Shown: in pieces, positions 9,284 through 18,186 of the stretch
Layout: each line of letters opens with the position of its first letter
Position numbering within the stretch: position 1 is the first letter of the stretch
NCBI RefSeq assembly: GCF_018860525.1
Contig: NZ_JAHKPM010000063.1
Span: forward strand, 1-64,000
Direction: 5' to 3'
Length of the DNA: 64,000 nt
Source of the DNA: Vibrio hepatarius
GTDB taxonomy: Bacteria; Pseudomonadota; Gammaproteobacteria; Enterobacterales; Vibrionaceae
Program-made: the position numbers and the translations under genes
The notes under the pieces: model-generated
Told to the model about the DNA's origin: nothing
Databases searched by the model: none
What the model saw: only the letters and a program-made list of their open reading frames with translations

Positions 9284-10012
9284 ATGTTGGATATGAACAT
9301 TGAACAGGAATACGGTGTGCCAAGCCATAGCCTTGCACCGCAAAACGCTTTCGATGAAGCCGCGCTGCTAAAAAAACACAACGTATTGGTCAACCGGATC
9401 GTGAATCAACTCAGAGTGCATGTGAGCCCACAATGTAGCATTGATGACATGCAGCAGATTGGCCTTATCGGTTTGCTTGAAGCAGGGCGTCGCTATGGCA
9501 ATGTCGACGATGATAACTTTCCCGCTTTTGCCGTTTGTCGTATTCGCGGCTCTATCTTAGATGAGTTGCGTCGTCTTGATTGGCGTTCGCGACAAACCCG
9601 ACAGCAAGCTCATGAGCTAAACGATGTAACGCGAGATCTAATGCGCAAGCTAGGACGCCACCCCACGGACGCCGAGATTATCGAAGTACTCGGTACCGAT
9701 AAAAATGACTTGCTGACGCGGCAAAATGCGTCGCTCGCCGGTGAAATGCAAAGCTTGGATCAGTTGCTTGAAAATGGGGTCGATACACAATCCAATGCCA
9801 GTTATGACGGTATGGCCCACGAGCATACTCGCCGCAGCCTTGAAGCAGCCCTAGAAAGGCTTCCTCAGCGAGATAAACTGCTGATGACCTTATTTTATCA
9901 ACACGAACTCAATCTTAATGAAATCGCCTTGGTACTTGATTTGACACCGCCGCGAATTTGCCAGCTACATAAAAAAGCACTCAAACAACTCAACCACTAT
10001 TTATCCTCCTAG
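9284..10012 (+). CDS. lafS: Lateral flagellar sigma-28 factor LafS (FliA)
   Basis: A 242-residue sigma-70 family factor of the FliA type that directs RNA polymerase to late lateral flagellar promoters such as flagellin. Region 2 contains DDMQQIGLIGLLEAGRRYG and RIRGSILDELRRLDWRSR. Region 4 ends with DLTPPRICQLHKKALKQL, the helix-turn-helix for the -35 element. AAGGAG lies 7 bases before the ATG. Its anti-sigma FlgM is encoded at 31272-31553 in this window. The flagellin genes it should control are not present here. Confidence 0.92.
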   Translation: MLDMNIEQEYGVPSHSLAPQNAFDEAALLKKHNVLVNRIVNQLRVHVSPQCSIDDMQQIGLIGLLEAGRRYGNVDDDNFPAFAVCRIRGSILDELRRLDWRSRQTRQQAHELNDVTRDLMRKLGRHPTDAEIIEVLGTDKNDLLTRQNASLAGEMQSLDQLLENGVDTQSNASYDGMAHEHTRRSLEAALERLPQRDKLLMTLFYQHELNLNEIALVLDLTPPRICQLHKKALKQLNHYLSS

Positions 10013-10021
10013 GAGTCACAC

Positions 10022-10876
10022 ATGCAAAAGTTTTTTGGAGCCATCACCGTTTTACTCTGTGTCTTTGGCGGGTATATGTGGGCCGGTGGCCGGCTCGGCG
10101 CTATCTGGCAACCCGCTGAATTTTTAATCATCATCGGCGCAGCAGTTGGGTCCTTAATTATTGGTAACCCACCTCAAGTACTCAAAGAAATGCGTCGCCA
10201 AGTGAAAGCCACTATGTCAGCTCCCAAGGAAGAATATCAGTATTATATGGAGCTGATGGCCCTTCTCAATCACCTACTTGAAATTGGACGTAACCGAGGA
10301 TTTAAGTTTCTCGACTCTCACATTGAAGCGCCGCACCACAGTTCAATTTTTCTTGCCTACCCCAAAGTGGGGGCAGATTATCGGCTGATTTCTTTTATTA
10401 CCGACAACTTCCGCTTAATGGCAATGGGACAAATGTCGCCTCATGAACTAGAAGGCCTTCTAGAACAAGAAATTGAAGCCATCCAAACCGAAATGTTACT
10501 GCCATCGCGTTCTATGCATCGAACCGCTGAAGCCTTGCCAGGTTTTGGCATTCTGGCGGCTGTCGGTGGCATCATTATCACGATGCAAGCCATCGACGGT
10601 TCCATTGCACTGGTTGGCTACCACGTGGCCGCTGCACTGGTCGGCACCTTTATCGGGATTTTCGGCTGTTATTGCTGCCTTGATCCTTTAAGTAATGCGA
10701 TGGCGCAGCGTGTAAGACGCAATATGACGGCGTTTGAATGTGTCAGAGCAACGTTAGTGGCTTATGCAGCGAAAAAACCAACGTTGCTGGCCATAGATGC
10801 TGGTCGTAAACATATTCAATTAGACATCAAGCCGACATTTAACCAAATGGAGAAGTGGCTCGCTGAGCAGGAGTAA
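10022..10876 (+). CDS. lafT: Lateral flagellar stator protein LafT (MotA)
   Basis: A 284-residue MotA family stator with four membrane segments (near 5-22, 33-52, 170-190, 200-222). It forms the torque-generating ring around LafU and pushes on FliG. The conserved proline segment LPGFGILAAVGGIIITM and the basic/acidic cytoplasmic loop (PSRSMHRTAEA) are visible. TAGGAG precedes the ATG. In characterised Vibrio lateral systems this stator is proton-driven, in contrast to the polar sodium motor; that is family knowledge, not visible in the sequence. Confidence 0.92.
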   Translation: MQKFFGAITVLLCVFGGYMWAGGRLGAIWQPAEFLIIIGAAVGSLIIGNPPQVLKEMRRQVKATMSAPKEEYQYYMELMALLNHLLEIGRNRGFKFLDSHIEAPHHSSIFLAYPKVGADYRLISFITDNFRLMAMGQMSPHELEGLLEQEIEAIQTEMLLPSRSMHRTAEALPGFGILAAVGGIIITMQAIDGSIALVGYHVAAALVGTFIGIFGCYCCLDPLSNAMAQRVRRNMTAFECVRATLVAYAAKKPTLLAIDAGRKHIQLDIKPTFNQMEKWLAEQE

Positions 10877-10878
10877 AC

Positions 10879-11871
10879 ATGCAAAGACAGCAACAAGTTG
10901 TATTCAAGCGAAGCAAAACTCTAGAGCATGATGACTATCGTGGTGGCGCGTGGAAAGTCGCGTTTGCCGACTTTATGATCGCCCTTATGGCGTTATTTTT
11001 GGTCTTATGGGTAATGCAAATAGTCGACAAAGAAGATCGCCGAGCGATTATGGCCCATCTTCAAAGTGCCAGCGTGTTTGAGAAAAGTAATGGCAGCCCA
11101 TTTGATACTCAAAAAAGTATTTCGCCTATTGACTTGGCCACTGACTCTTCGGTGCCAAGTCGCCATGACTCCAATCACATGGTCAGTTCATTCTTTCAAG
11201 GTGATGGTGATGGACCAGAAACAGATGCTCTTATTCCCGGCAAGTTTGACACTCAGGAGCGCTTGGCCGCACTCGCTAAAGTGATCGAAGACGTAGTTAA
11301 GCAAATCAACGCGCAGGGCAATGTTCACGTTTCAATTACCCCTCAAGGTTTGAGAATTGTTCTGCAAGATGACGAGCGTCAATTCATGTTTAGTCGAGGG
11401 GCATCGCAGTTAACGCCATTTTTTGAAGACTTGTTGTTGGCCCTAGCTCCTATTTTTAAACGGGTTGAAAACCCTGTAATTATCAGTGGGCATACAGATT
11501 CGACTCGATATATCGGGCATTTAGATCGTCGATCAAATTGGGATTTGTCTGCATCACGTGCCAATGTTGCCAGACATACTCTGGTTGCTGGTGGTATGCC
11601 AGACGCACGTGTATTGCAAGTGACCGGAATGTCCGATAGAGCATTGCTAAACGACTCAGACCCTGAATCGAGTGAAAACCGCCGTATTGAACTCTTTGTC
11701 CTGACCACGCCAGCGGCCAAGATTTTGGAAACCTTCTTTGCCGATAGGCCCAACAATCCTATTGATCATGCCAAGCAACGAGCGACACTAAATCAACCTG
11801 TGGTCCGTCACAATGTGATTGTCTCAAGCGAAGCGTCTGCTAAAGATACACCGCCTCTTCAACAACTTTAA
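10879..11871 (+). CDS. lafU: Lateral flagellar stator protein LafU (MotB)
   Basis: A 330-residue MotB family protein with one N-terminal membrane helix (AFADFMIALMALFLVLWVM). The Asp in FADFM is the ion-carrying residue. The C-terminal OmpA-like peptidoglycan-binding domain (VISGHTDSTRYIGHLDRRSN, then SENRRIELFVLTT) anchors the stator to the wall. It starts 2 bases after lafT stops, with GCAGGAG as ribosome site. It is the last recognised flagellar gene of this operon; a hairpin follows at 11878-11898. Confidence 0.92.
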   Translation: MQRQQQVVFKRSKTLEHDDYRGGAWKVAFADFMIALMALFLVLWVMQIVDKEDRRAIMAHLQSASVFEKSNGSPFDTQKSISPIDLATDSSVPSRHDSNHMVSSFFQGDGDGPETDALIPGKFDTQERLAALAKVIEDVVKQINAQGNVHVSITPQGLRIVLQDDERQFMFSRGASQLTPFFEDLLLALAPIFKRVENPVIISGHTDSTRYIGHLDRRSNWDLSASRANVARHTLVAGGMPDARVLQVTGMSDRALLNDSDPESSENRRIELFVLTTPAAKILETFFADRPNNPIDHAKQRATLNQPVVRHNVIVSSEASAKDTPPLQQL

Positions 11872-11877
11872 CTTCAA

Positions 11878-11898
11878 CAGGCGCTCTAGTGGCGCCTG
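11878..11898 (+). terminator. Hairpin after lafU, possible terminator
   Basis: A perfect 7-base stem, CAGGCGC and GCGCCTG, with a 7-base loop lies 7 bases after the lafU stop. There is no T run after it, so termination would be weak; it may instead protect the mRNA end or be partly read through into the next small gene. Confidence 0.4.
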
Positions 11899-11921
11899 AT
11901 AACTCAAGCGTAATTATCCAC

Positions 11922-12209
11922 ATGTCTCAATTTGTCCATCAGACCATAAAGAAAGATCCACTACGAAAAGCCTTTTTATGGCTTATCGTTATCGATTATG
12001 GATTGCTGTCTTTATTTCTCTTTCAGTTGTATGAGCTAACGCTAAACGGCGGCACTGCCATTAGCACCTTACTGCTTATCTATAATGTGCTGCTGAGTTT
12101 CCTATGTTTTCAGCGCACCAATAAGCGTGATTCCTATATTATATATCCCACCTTGTCGGCAACCTTGCTAGCCTTTGTTTGCTTCTTATATTTTTTCTTT
12201 CTCGTCTAA
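11922..12209 (+). CDS. Small three-helix membrane protein, unknown
   Basis: A 95-residue protein (from the ATG at 11922) with three hydrophobic segments, starting near AFLWLIVIDYGLLSLFLF, ISTLLLIYNVLLSFLCF and TLLAFVCFLYFFFLV, and a charged N-terminus. No family is recognised. A GTG at 11889 would add 11 residues but lies inside the hairpin after lafU. It lies on the same strand as the lateral operon but past the hairpin, so membership of the flagellar system is uncertain. Confidence 0.5.
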   Translation: MSQFVHQTIKKDPLRKAFLWLIVIDYGLLSLFLFQLYELTLNGGTAISTLLLIYNVLLSFLCFQRTNKRDSYIIYPTLSATLLAFVCFLYFFFLV

Positions 12210-12366
12210 GTATTTACCATCACTTTTGGGCCTTATTTCATTTCAGGCTCTTCCTCATCCACTTAAAATTAATTATTAAATTATCACTATTTTGTATACA
12301 CAGAGAATATTTTCTGTTACAAAATAAATTGTGCACAATTAAATTGCCCAAAATAGGAATGAGACT

Positions 12367-13320
12367 ATGTTGAATAAAATTGCCTTAGCCACCAGCCTAG
12401 CTTTAGTCGCCACACCAAACTTGGCTCAAGAACAAAGAAGCCCAGCCCAGCACCTAGATACGTTTGAGAAACTGTTTGGTGTAACGGAAGGAAAGCGTAG
12501 AAACCACACCAAAGGCTTTTGCTTTGAAGGCGAATTTACACCTGTCGATAGCGCAGTAAGGGAACTATCAAACAGCCCTATATTTACTGAAACATCCAAG
12601 GTGTATGGTCGAGTATCGCATAAAGGAGGTAAAGCCAACCCAGCAGACAATACACCTGGACATTACGGCCTTGCCTTTAAAATCACCACCGCTGATAACA
12701 GCATTCATATGATGAGCATGAACACCGAGCATTTCTTTCCAACTTCAACAGTTGCAGACTTTATGGCGTTTCTTGAAGCTCAAGCAAAAGGTCCAGAAGC
12801 GACTAAAGCCTTCGTCACAAGCCATCCAGAAATTCAAGAGTATAAAAAATATCATGCCGCTCTAAGTGATGAACTGCACCCTTATGAAGGTGCAACATAC
12901 AACAGCATTAACACCTTTTACCTAGTGAACAGCCAAGGCAAGAAAACACCTGTCCGTTGGTCATTTGTCCCTTCAGGTGAACATGACATAGTCAAAACGC
13001 CGCAAGCAGATTTCTTTTTAGAAAATATGCAAGCCAACCTTAAAAAAGGGGGGGTATCTTGGGATATGGTATTAACACTCGCCAATAAAGATGACGATAT
13101 CTTAAATCCACATATTAAATGGAATGATGATAACAAACGCATGACGGTCGCAAGATTGACTGTAAAACAAGCGATCCCAGAAAGCGAAGGGTCTTGCGCG
13201 ACGATGAATTTTGACCCACTAGCGATAAGCAAAGGCTTTGCTCCATCTGAAGATCCTATGCTAGCCGCGCGCTCAGCCGTCTACGCAGTAGGACTTGGAA
13301 GAAGACTTTCTGAACAATAG
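12367..13320 (+). CDS. Secreted catalase-related peroxidase
   Basis: A 317-residue small catalase-fold haem protein (SrpA/KatA-like), probably periplasmic: a signal peptide ends near residue 20 (ATPNLA/QEQ). The distal haem region KRRNHTKGF keeps the catalytic His47. The distal Asn is in NPADNTPGHYG. The proximal haem-binding stretch is ARSAVYAVGLGRR near the C-terminus, with the axial Tyr. It lacks the extra domains of full-length catalases, and members of this group usually act as organic or hydrogen peroxide peroxidases rather than strong catalases. AGGAATGAG precedes the ATG. It has no obvious operon partner. Confidence 0.85.
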   Translation: MLNKIALATSLALVATPNLAQEQRSPAQHLDTFEKLFGVTEGKRRNHTKGFCFEGEFTPVDSAVRELSNSPIFTETSKVYGRVSHKGGKANPADNTPGHYGLAFKITTADNSIHMMSMNTEHFFPTSTVADFMAFLEAQAKGPEATKAFVTSHPEIQEYKKYHAALSDELHPYEGATYNSINTFYLVNSQGKKTPVRWSFVPSGEHDIVKTPQADFFLENMQANLKKGGVSWDMVLTLANKDDDILNPHIKWNDDNKRMTVARLTVKQAIPESEGSCATMNFDPLAISKGFAPSEDPMLAARSAVYAVGLGRRLSEQ

Positions 13321-13341
13321 TGTCTTAGGTAAGAGAAGACT

Positions 13342-13359
13342 GGGAGGGCATGCCCTCCC
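13342..13359. terminator. Palindrome between convergent genes, likely bidirectional terminator
   Basis: GGGAGGGCATGCCCTCCC is a perfect 18-base palindrome 21 bases after the catalase stop and 52 bases beyond the end of the convergent toxin-like gene. The plus side continues into TAAGTTCTTATTC. Position and strength fit a shared terminator. Confidence 0.6.
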
Positions 13360-13410
13360 TAAGTTCTTATTCACAACACCAGCTCACGCTCTCAACTATA
13401 AACCATCCAT

Positions 13411-16400
13411 CTATAGATAAATGGTGCTGATATTATCCATAAAGCTCAACACATTAGAAAACTCTCGTTTCACTTTTTCAAATTCACGCCTTCCGCGAAC
13501 ATCGACAAATATTCTATTGATATCCGCACGTTGTCCTCCCGAAGAAAAATCATATTCAAAGGCAACGGGATAGCGACGTATAAACTGCCAATTTTCTGGA
13601 GATGAAGGATAATGACTCTTTAGATTATTATGTAATGCATCAAGCAGCGACAGTATGGTCGCCATGCTCTCAGTAGGAATAGATGAACGCTGCTCAAGTA
13701 TTTGTGTATCTTCCCCATCCTTCAGGTGTTCAGCATAGGTGCGCTCTCCATCGGACAATGCAATCGAAGCACTATTTCTGTCGTTATAAGCATCTAAGTA
13801 ATCCATCGAAAAGCACACTAAGTTTTCACTCATCATATCGGTTTGCCTGTCAAATAATCTCTCTCGGAAATCGCTTAGATTGGCATGAGTGCGTAAAAAG
13901 CGCTGAGCTTTGACCAAGGTCTGGTTACGCGTCATATCTCCTGATTTGATTTGCTCGTCAAACATCATGTTGCTCAGTTGGATTGGCTCTGTAGGGTTAT
14001 CGTAAATCAGCATGTGTTTTAATGGCGGTTTCACATTCACTTTAGCGGCAATGTTGACTCCTTTTTTGGTAAAGTACCAAAGTGTCGGAGTTGGGCGACT
14101 TGCTGCAAAATCACCAAGTTTTTCGGCAACATCTAGCATTCCTTCGGACACATTAAGTGATTCTATTGCATCTCGGCGCGTGTATTGGGTCAGCGCTTCA
14201 TTCCATTTAGCTATATTTCCTTTCCAAGGCGGCGCAACCAACCTGCCATCTCGGTAAAATTTCACATTATCGAAGCCACGATAAGCAAATGACGTGATTA
14301 ATTCCTCATTAGTCACCGCCATACCATTGGAACCTCGAACACCACTCAACACCTTCTCAATATCGATGTCATCGAGAATAAAGCGAATTTTCGCACCTGA
14401 TTTTTCGGCATTTATGATTCCATTTAATGAACCTCGTAAAAACAGCTTATTTGGTGCGTAGGGTCGAACATTGTTGGCAATAGAGTTATAGCCCTGATTC
14501 AATGCGTTAAAGCGTTTACTTTCTAGCACCTCTTTATAGATGTTAATTACTTTAAACCTGGCGTCCTTTTCACCCAATTCAAAATAGGATCGCCATAATA
14601 ACTCATTATTTCTTCCTGCAGGGTTTATTGATTGATCAGCACTGTATCTCAAGGCCTTTTGAGCATCTTCAAATATGTTCTCTTTTAGTACCTGTCTAAT
14701 AGACTTATGAGTTCTAAAAAATGAAAGATCAGAAAAGTTTTTCTTGAAAAAAGGAAGATTCCTACTGTGGGCTGCAATGATGGCATCATCCCATGCTGCT
14801 GCCCCCATAATATCAACCACCTCTTTATTAAAGTGATTGTTGAAGTGATCTATTATGGGGTTATAATTACCTACTTGAGGCCTAACCATTTGAATATTTT
14901 CTATATATTTAGCCCGAGAAGGCCCTAAGCCATATACGAAATCACCTGAAAAATCAAAGTCATCCTCCAAACGGCTACCAAGTCTACCTTCATAAGGTCC
15001 AGCGCTATTTTCAGATGCTAGCTTCATCTTTCTTAAATACGGTGTTTGCCAATCAGCAGGCGGCCGCAAGCGACTAAAGAAAGTGTCGCTAATCACCCCT
15101 GCTTTGACCAGCTTTCGGCTGATTTTAGTAAATACTTTTGTCATGAGAGATTTCAGTTTCTCAAGCGCAGGTCCAACAAGGTTACCGCCTGCTTCAACGA
15201 CAATATCTATCACGGATTCGGCAATCGCACTGGATACCTTATCAGGGTTATCACCGATGGTACCTTTAATGATTTTTGGTACCACTGCCAAAGCAATCGT
15301 CGCAACCATACCTATCATTGCTCCAATCCAAAAGCCGGGGAAAATTATCCCCGCAATAATACTAATCAGGGGAACCAAAACCTTACCAATATCGATGATC
15401 ACATCAAGCACAGCATTGGCCTTTTTCTCACTATTGCTAGTGGTTTGATAATCCATATCTAACTCGATTCGCTTAATGAGCATATCCTTTAAGCCAAGGC
15501 CAAGATTGGCAATAAAACGCTCATTTGAGCTGCGAAATGTCCCGCCAAGACGCTCAAAAAAATTGTCCGACCGGTTAATCAAGGGTGAATCGATAACAGA
15601 TTGAAGGTAACGCTTTTCGTCATTTGTTAGGGTCAGCAGTCCCATAGATATTGCAAGTAGAGTAGTCTTTACTCCCCAGTGAATATTCGGGTAGATGGTT
15701 TTTCCGTTCCTAGTGTTTGTTGTGGCAAAATGCTTCTTGCCTTCAGCACTAATGGGCAACTCTGATTTTGGTTTATTCAAATCTGGGATGGCTGAAGCTG
15801 ATAAACCTCGTTGAATCACTTTCTGGTAATCTTCATTACTCGAAATAAATTCAATGAATTGCCTTGTATCTTGCGGGATTTCAAATGTTTTTCCAGTGAC
15901 CACATCAAACAATACGCCCAGCCATTCAGGGTGTTGCTTGTAGGTATAATCAAAATAGAAACAGTCCGTGACCATGAGATCCCAATCCCATTTCCCCCAA
16001 GTATCCCACATAATAAAAGCGTTCTTTTGACCAGAAAAGGTCTCGGCCAATATCTCGAATTCCTTTTGCAACCCTCGGGGCATAATCCCTACAGGTATTT
16101 GCTTTTTACAATGTTCCTGTCGAGCCAAAACGAGATCATTGACTTTACGTTGATATTCAAGTTTAAGTTCTTCACCCAAAATATCCGCCATCTTATCCAA
16201 GGCACTAGAATGCACAGCAGGCATATCAGCTTGTTCAAGGAGACGAAAAGTATGATTGGGCTTTGGTACTACATCACCTTCATATCTTTGCTTTAAAATA
16301 TCACTGGTTGGAATTTTAACTTTCTCACGCAGGGGTACGCTCCAAGTGCTCAACCTATCATCTCTCTCAGATTTAGACGGAGTATTACCACGAGTCCTAT

Positions 16401-17001
16401 AAGGCCACTGAAACGAGTAATAGTAGTACCTCAACCTTTCTACTACATGCTTACGATCTTCATCTGTTACCTGACCATCAACAAGGCGAACCATTTCTGA
16501 AAAGTGCATAAAATATAGGTAGTCATCGCCATTAGGGTTAGTAAAATATAAACTACCTGTATGAGGTTTAAACTTATCGTTCGCGGAATAAATAAGATTA
16601 GTTTCTCTACAATCAATACGTCGATTACTGATTATTTCACCATTTTGGTGTTCAATTCCCTCCGCACATAATAGACCAGCAAACGCTATCACTTCTTCGT
16701 TTAATTTAGCCGCTATCTGTGAGCCACTGTAGTGTCGGGTGGCGTCAAAAGCTGAACTAAGGCCAATTCCGTTTTGTTGGAGAGCCACATTTTGTTCGTT
16801 TTGAAACAGTGTCTGGTAAAAGCGAGGCATGAAGTTATTGAGCTTAAAACACTCAAATATATTTCGCGCTGAGTCCATCGCTCGCATTTTATCGCCAACT
16901 AGAAGCGTAACCATAGACGACCAATTATCTGCCTCTCCTCTAATTGCACGGGTTAAAGGATTCAAATTATTTTTTGGCATGAGCAATGGTGTAGAGGACA
17001 T
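13411..17001 (-). CDS. Large toxin-like protein with central hydrophobic region (1196 aa), unknown
   Basis: A 1196-residue protein with no signal peptide. Visible parts are a long N-terminal region with many aromatic residues, including a Trp-rich patch (MWDTWGKWDWDLMV near 330). A central hydrophobic hairpin lies at about 530-575 (VLVPLISIIAGIIFPGFWIG, then AMIGMVATIALAVVPKI), like the translocation segments of dermonecrotic-type toxins. A C-terminal half around 850-910 contains FLRGSLNGIINAEKSGAKIR and an NEELITSFAYRG stretch followed by FYRDGRLVAPPW. The last pattern recalls a motif of large secreted bacterial effectors, but no catalytic triad could be assigned. GGAATTAAT precedes the ATG. 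No secretion or immunity gene lies beside it. It could be a T6SS or contact-delivered toxin; function is not established. Confidence 0.55.
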   Translation of the reverse strand: MSSTPLLMPKNNLNPLTRAIRGEADNWSSMVTLLVGDKMRAMDSARNIFECFKLNNFMPRFYQTLFQNEQNVALQQNGIGLSSAFDATRHYSGSQIAAKLNEEVIAFAGLLCAEGIEHQNGEIISNRRIDCRETNLIYSANDKFKPHTGSLYFTNPNGDDYLYFMHFSEMVRLVDGQVTDEDRKHVVERLRYYYYSFQWPYRTRGNTPSKSERDDRLSTWSVPLREKVKIPTSDILKQRYEGDVVPKPNHTFRLLEQADMPAVHSSALDKMADILGEELKLEYQRKVNDLVLARQEHCKKQIPVGIMPRGLQKEFEILAETFSGQKNAFIMWDTWGKWDWDLMVTDCFYFDYTYKQHPEWLGVLFDVVTGKTFEIPQDTRQFIEFISSNEDYQKVIQRGLSASAIPDLNKPKSELPISAEGKKHFATTNTRNGKTIYPNIHWGVKTTLLAISMGLLTLTNDEKRYLQSVIDSPLINRSDNFFERLGGTFRSSNERFIANLGLGLKDMLIKRIELDMDYQTTSNSEKKANAVLDVIIDIGKVLVPLISIIAGIIFPGFWIGAMIGMVATIALAVVPKIIKGTIGDNPDKVSSAIAESVIDIVVEAGGNLVGPALEKLKSLMTKVFTKISRKLVKAGVISDTFFSRLRPPADWQTPYLRKMKLASENSAGPYEGRLGSRLEDDFDFSGDFVYGLGPSRAKYIENIQMVRPQVGNYNPIIDHFNNHFNKEVVDIMGAAAWDDAIIAAHSRNLPFFKKNFSDLSFFRTHKSIRQVLKENIFEDAQKALRYSADQSINPAGRNNELLWRSYFELGEKDARFKVINIYKEVLESKRFNALNQGYNSIANNVRPYAPNKLFLRGSLNGIINAEKSGAKIRFILDDIDIEKVLSGVRGSNGMAVTNEELITSFAYRGFDNVKFYRDGRLVAPPWKGNIAKWNEALTQYTRRDAIESLNVSEGMLDVAEKLGDFAASRPTPTLWYFTKKGVNIAAKVNVKPPLKHMLIYDNPTEPIQLSNMMFDEQIKSGDMTRNQTLVKAQRFLRTHANLSDFRERLFDRQTDMMSENLVCFSMDYLDAYNDRNSASIALSDGERTYAEHLKDGEDTQILEQRSSIPTESMATILSLLDALHNNLKSHYPSSPENWQFIRRYPVAFEYDFSSGGQRADINRIFVDVRGRREFEKVKREFSNVLSFMDNISTIYL

Positions 17002-17507
17002 ATTAATTCCTTATTCAGGTAAATTCCCTTAATAAAGTAAGACTAGAGAATCAATCCATAGTGAAAAATCTCTATTAAATAGGGAAATAAAAAAACAAAT
17101 AATAAGAATTATTTTAATATGTATAAATTTAATATCCTGTGATAAACAAGCTTAATTATATTACTTTCCTACGACATCGATAACCTTTATATTTAATCTT
17201 TATTGTTAATATGATAAAAATAGGAGAGGGTTATCATTTAAAACATATTACATTAGAGCATATTTGCGATAAATAGAGATAAAATAAATAGAATATTCAT
17301 CATATCCCATAACATAATTAACAAATTTTAAATAGATATGTCATTTTGATTATGAACAAATACATCCTGAAACATATATTAAATAAATATTACAATATTC
17401 CCGCCCTTAAGGCATTGGTATTGTAAATCAACTCTATTAATATCATTGTCAGTAGTTATTTAACTATTCATCCACATGATTGGATGTCAATTGATAAAGA
17501 GAAATGT
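17002..17507. other. AT-rich non-coding gap upstream of two divergent genes
   Basis: About 500 bases, strikingly richer in A and T than the neighbouring coding DNA, between the divergent toxin-like gene and the Ail-like gene. No open frame of note, tRNA or clear operator is seen. It must hold both promoters. Such AT-rich gaps are typical H-NS targets around acquired genes; that is inference. Confidence 0.5.
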
Positions 17508-18041
17508 ATGAAGAAGTTCATTACTATTGCAACCCTACTTGGTGCAGCAACGTTTAATGCTCAGGCTGCAGAGCATACCGTTAGCCTTGGTTATGCACAA
17601 ACAGACATCAAACACATTGATAACGCACTGCATGGACTGACGCTAAAATATCGTTATGAAAACAATGGCCCTATTGGCTTCATTGCTAGCTTAACAGGCA
17701 CAGCAGATAGTGACTCTAGGTCTCGCGTAGACCCAGGACCAACCATTACCACTGTTTCAGAAACTACTCGCAGCTATGGCAGCTTCCATATCGGTCCAAC
17801 ATACCGAATCAATGACGTTGTCAGCGCTTATGCCACTATTGGATACGCTCGATTAGAAATAGAAAATAAGCAACTAGGCCGGACTACATCAAAAATTGAA
17901 GATGATAGTTTTGCAGCAGGTGGTGGCTTTGAGTTCAACCTTTCAAAAAGCGTTGCTATTAACACAGGCGTTGAATTAAGCGAACATCTCAGCGACGCTA
18001 GAGCACTAAGTTACTCAGTTTCTCTTGGCTATCGCTTCTAA
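17508..18041 (+). CDS. Ail/OmpX-like outer membrane beta-barrel protein
   Basis: A 177-residue protein with a signal peptide (MKKFITIATLLGAATFNAQA, cleavage near residue 20) and an eight-strand barrel pattern: alternating strands, Tyr and Gly at strand ends, and a terminal SYSVSLGYRF ending in Phe for BAM recognition. Family members are small barrels involved in adhesion, serum resistance or stress. The start at 17508 was chosen over 17484 because the signal peptide begins there with AAGAGAAA before it. No operon partner. Confidence 0.78.
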   Translation: MKKFITIATLLGAATFNAQAAEHTVSLGYAQTDIKHIDNALHGLTLKYRYENNGPIGFIASLTGTADSDSRSRVDPGPTITTVSETTRSYGSFHIGPTYRINDVVSAYATIGYARLEIENKQLGRTTSKIEDDSFAAGGGFEFNLSKSVAINTGVELSEHLSDARALSYSVSLGYRF

Positions 18042-18061
18042 TTACCCAATGACTTGCTCAA

Positions 18062-18102
18062 CTTAGTCGAGTTTGATCGGTAAAAAACAATCATCGACTA
18101 AG
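18062..18102. repeat. Long imperfect inverted repeat after the Ail-like gene
   Basis: CTTAGTCGA at 18062-18070 pairs perfectly with TCGACTAAG at 18094-18102. Inner arms TGAT and ATCA extend the stem after a small bulge. It lies 20 bases after the stop. There is no T run, so it may be a terminator of both converging genes or a small structured RNA element. Confidence 0.45.
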
Positions 18103-18186
18103 CGCTTGTGATTTATGAAAAATCCGGTAGCAGATCATTGATATCGGATTTATATTAGAAGAAAAAGTGAACGGTAAATATTATAT

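Noticed and set aside
12179..12373. 64-codon plus-strand frame before the catalase-like gene
   Set aside because: It overlaps the small membrane protein end and the catalase start, has no ribosome site and lies in AT-rich leader sequence.
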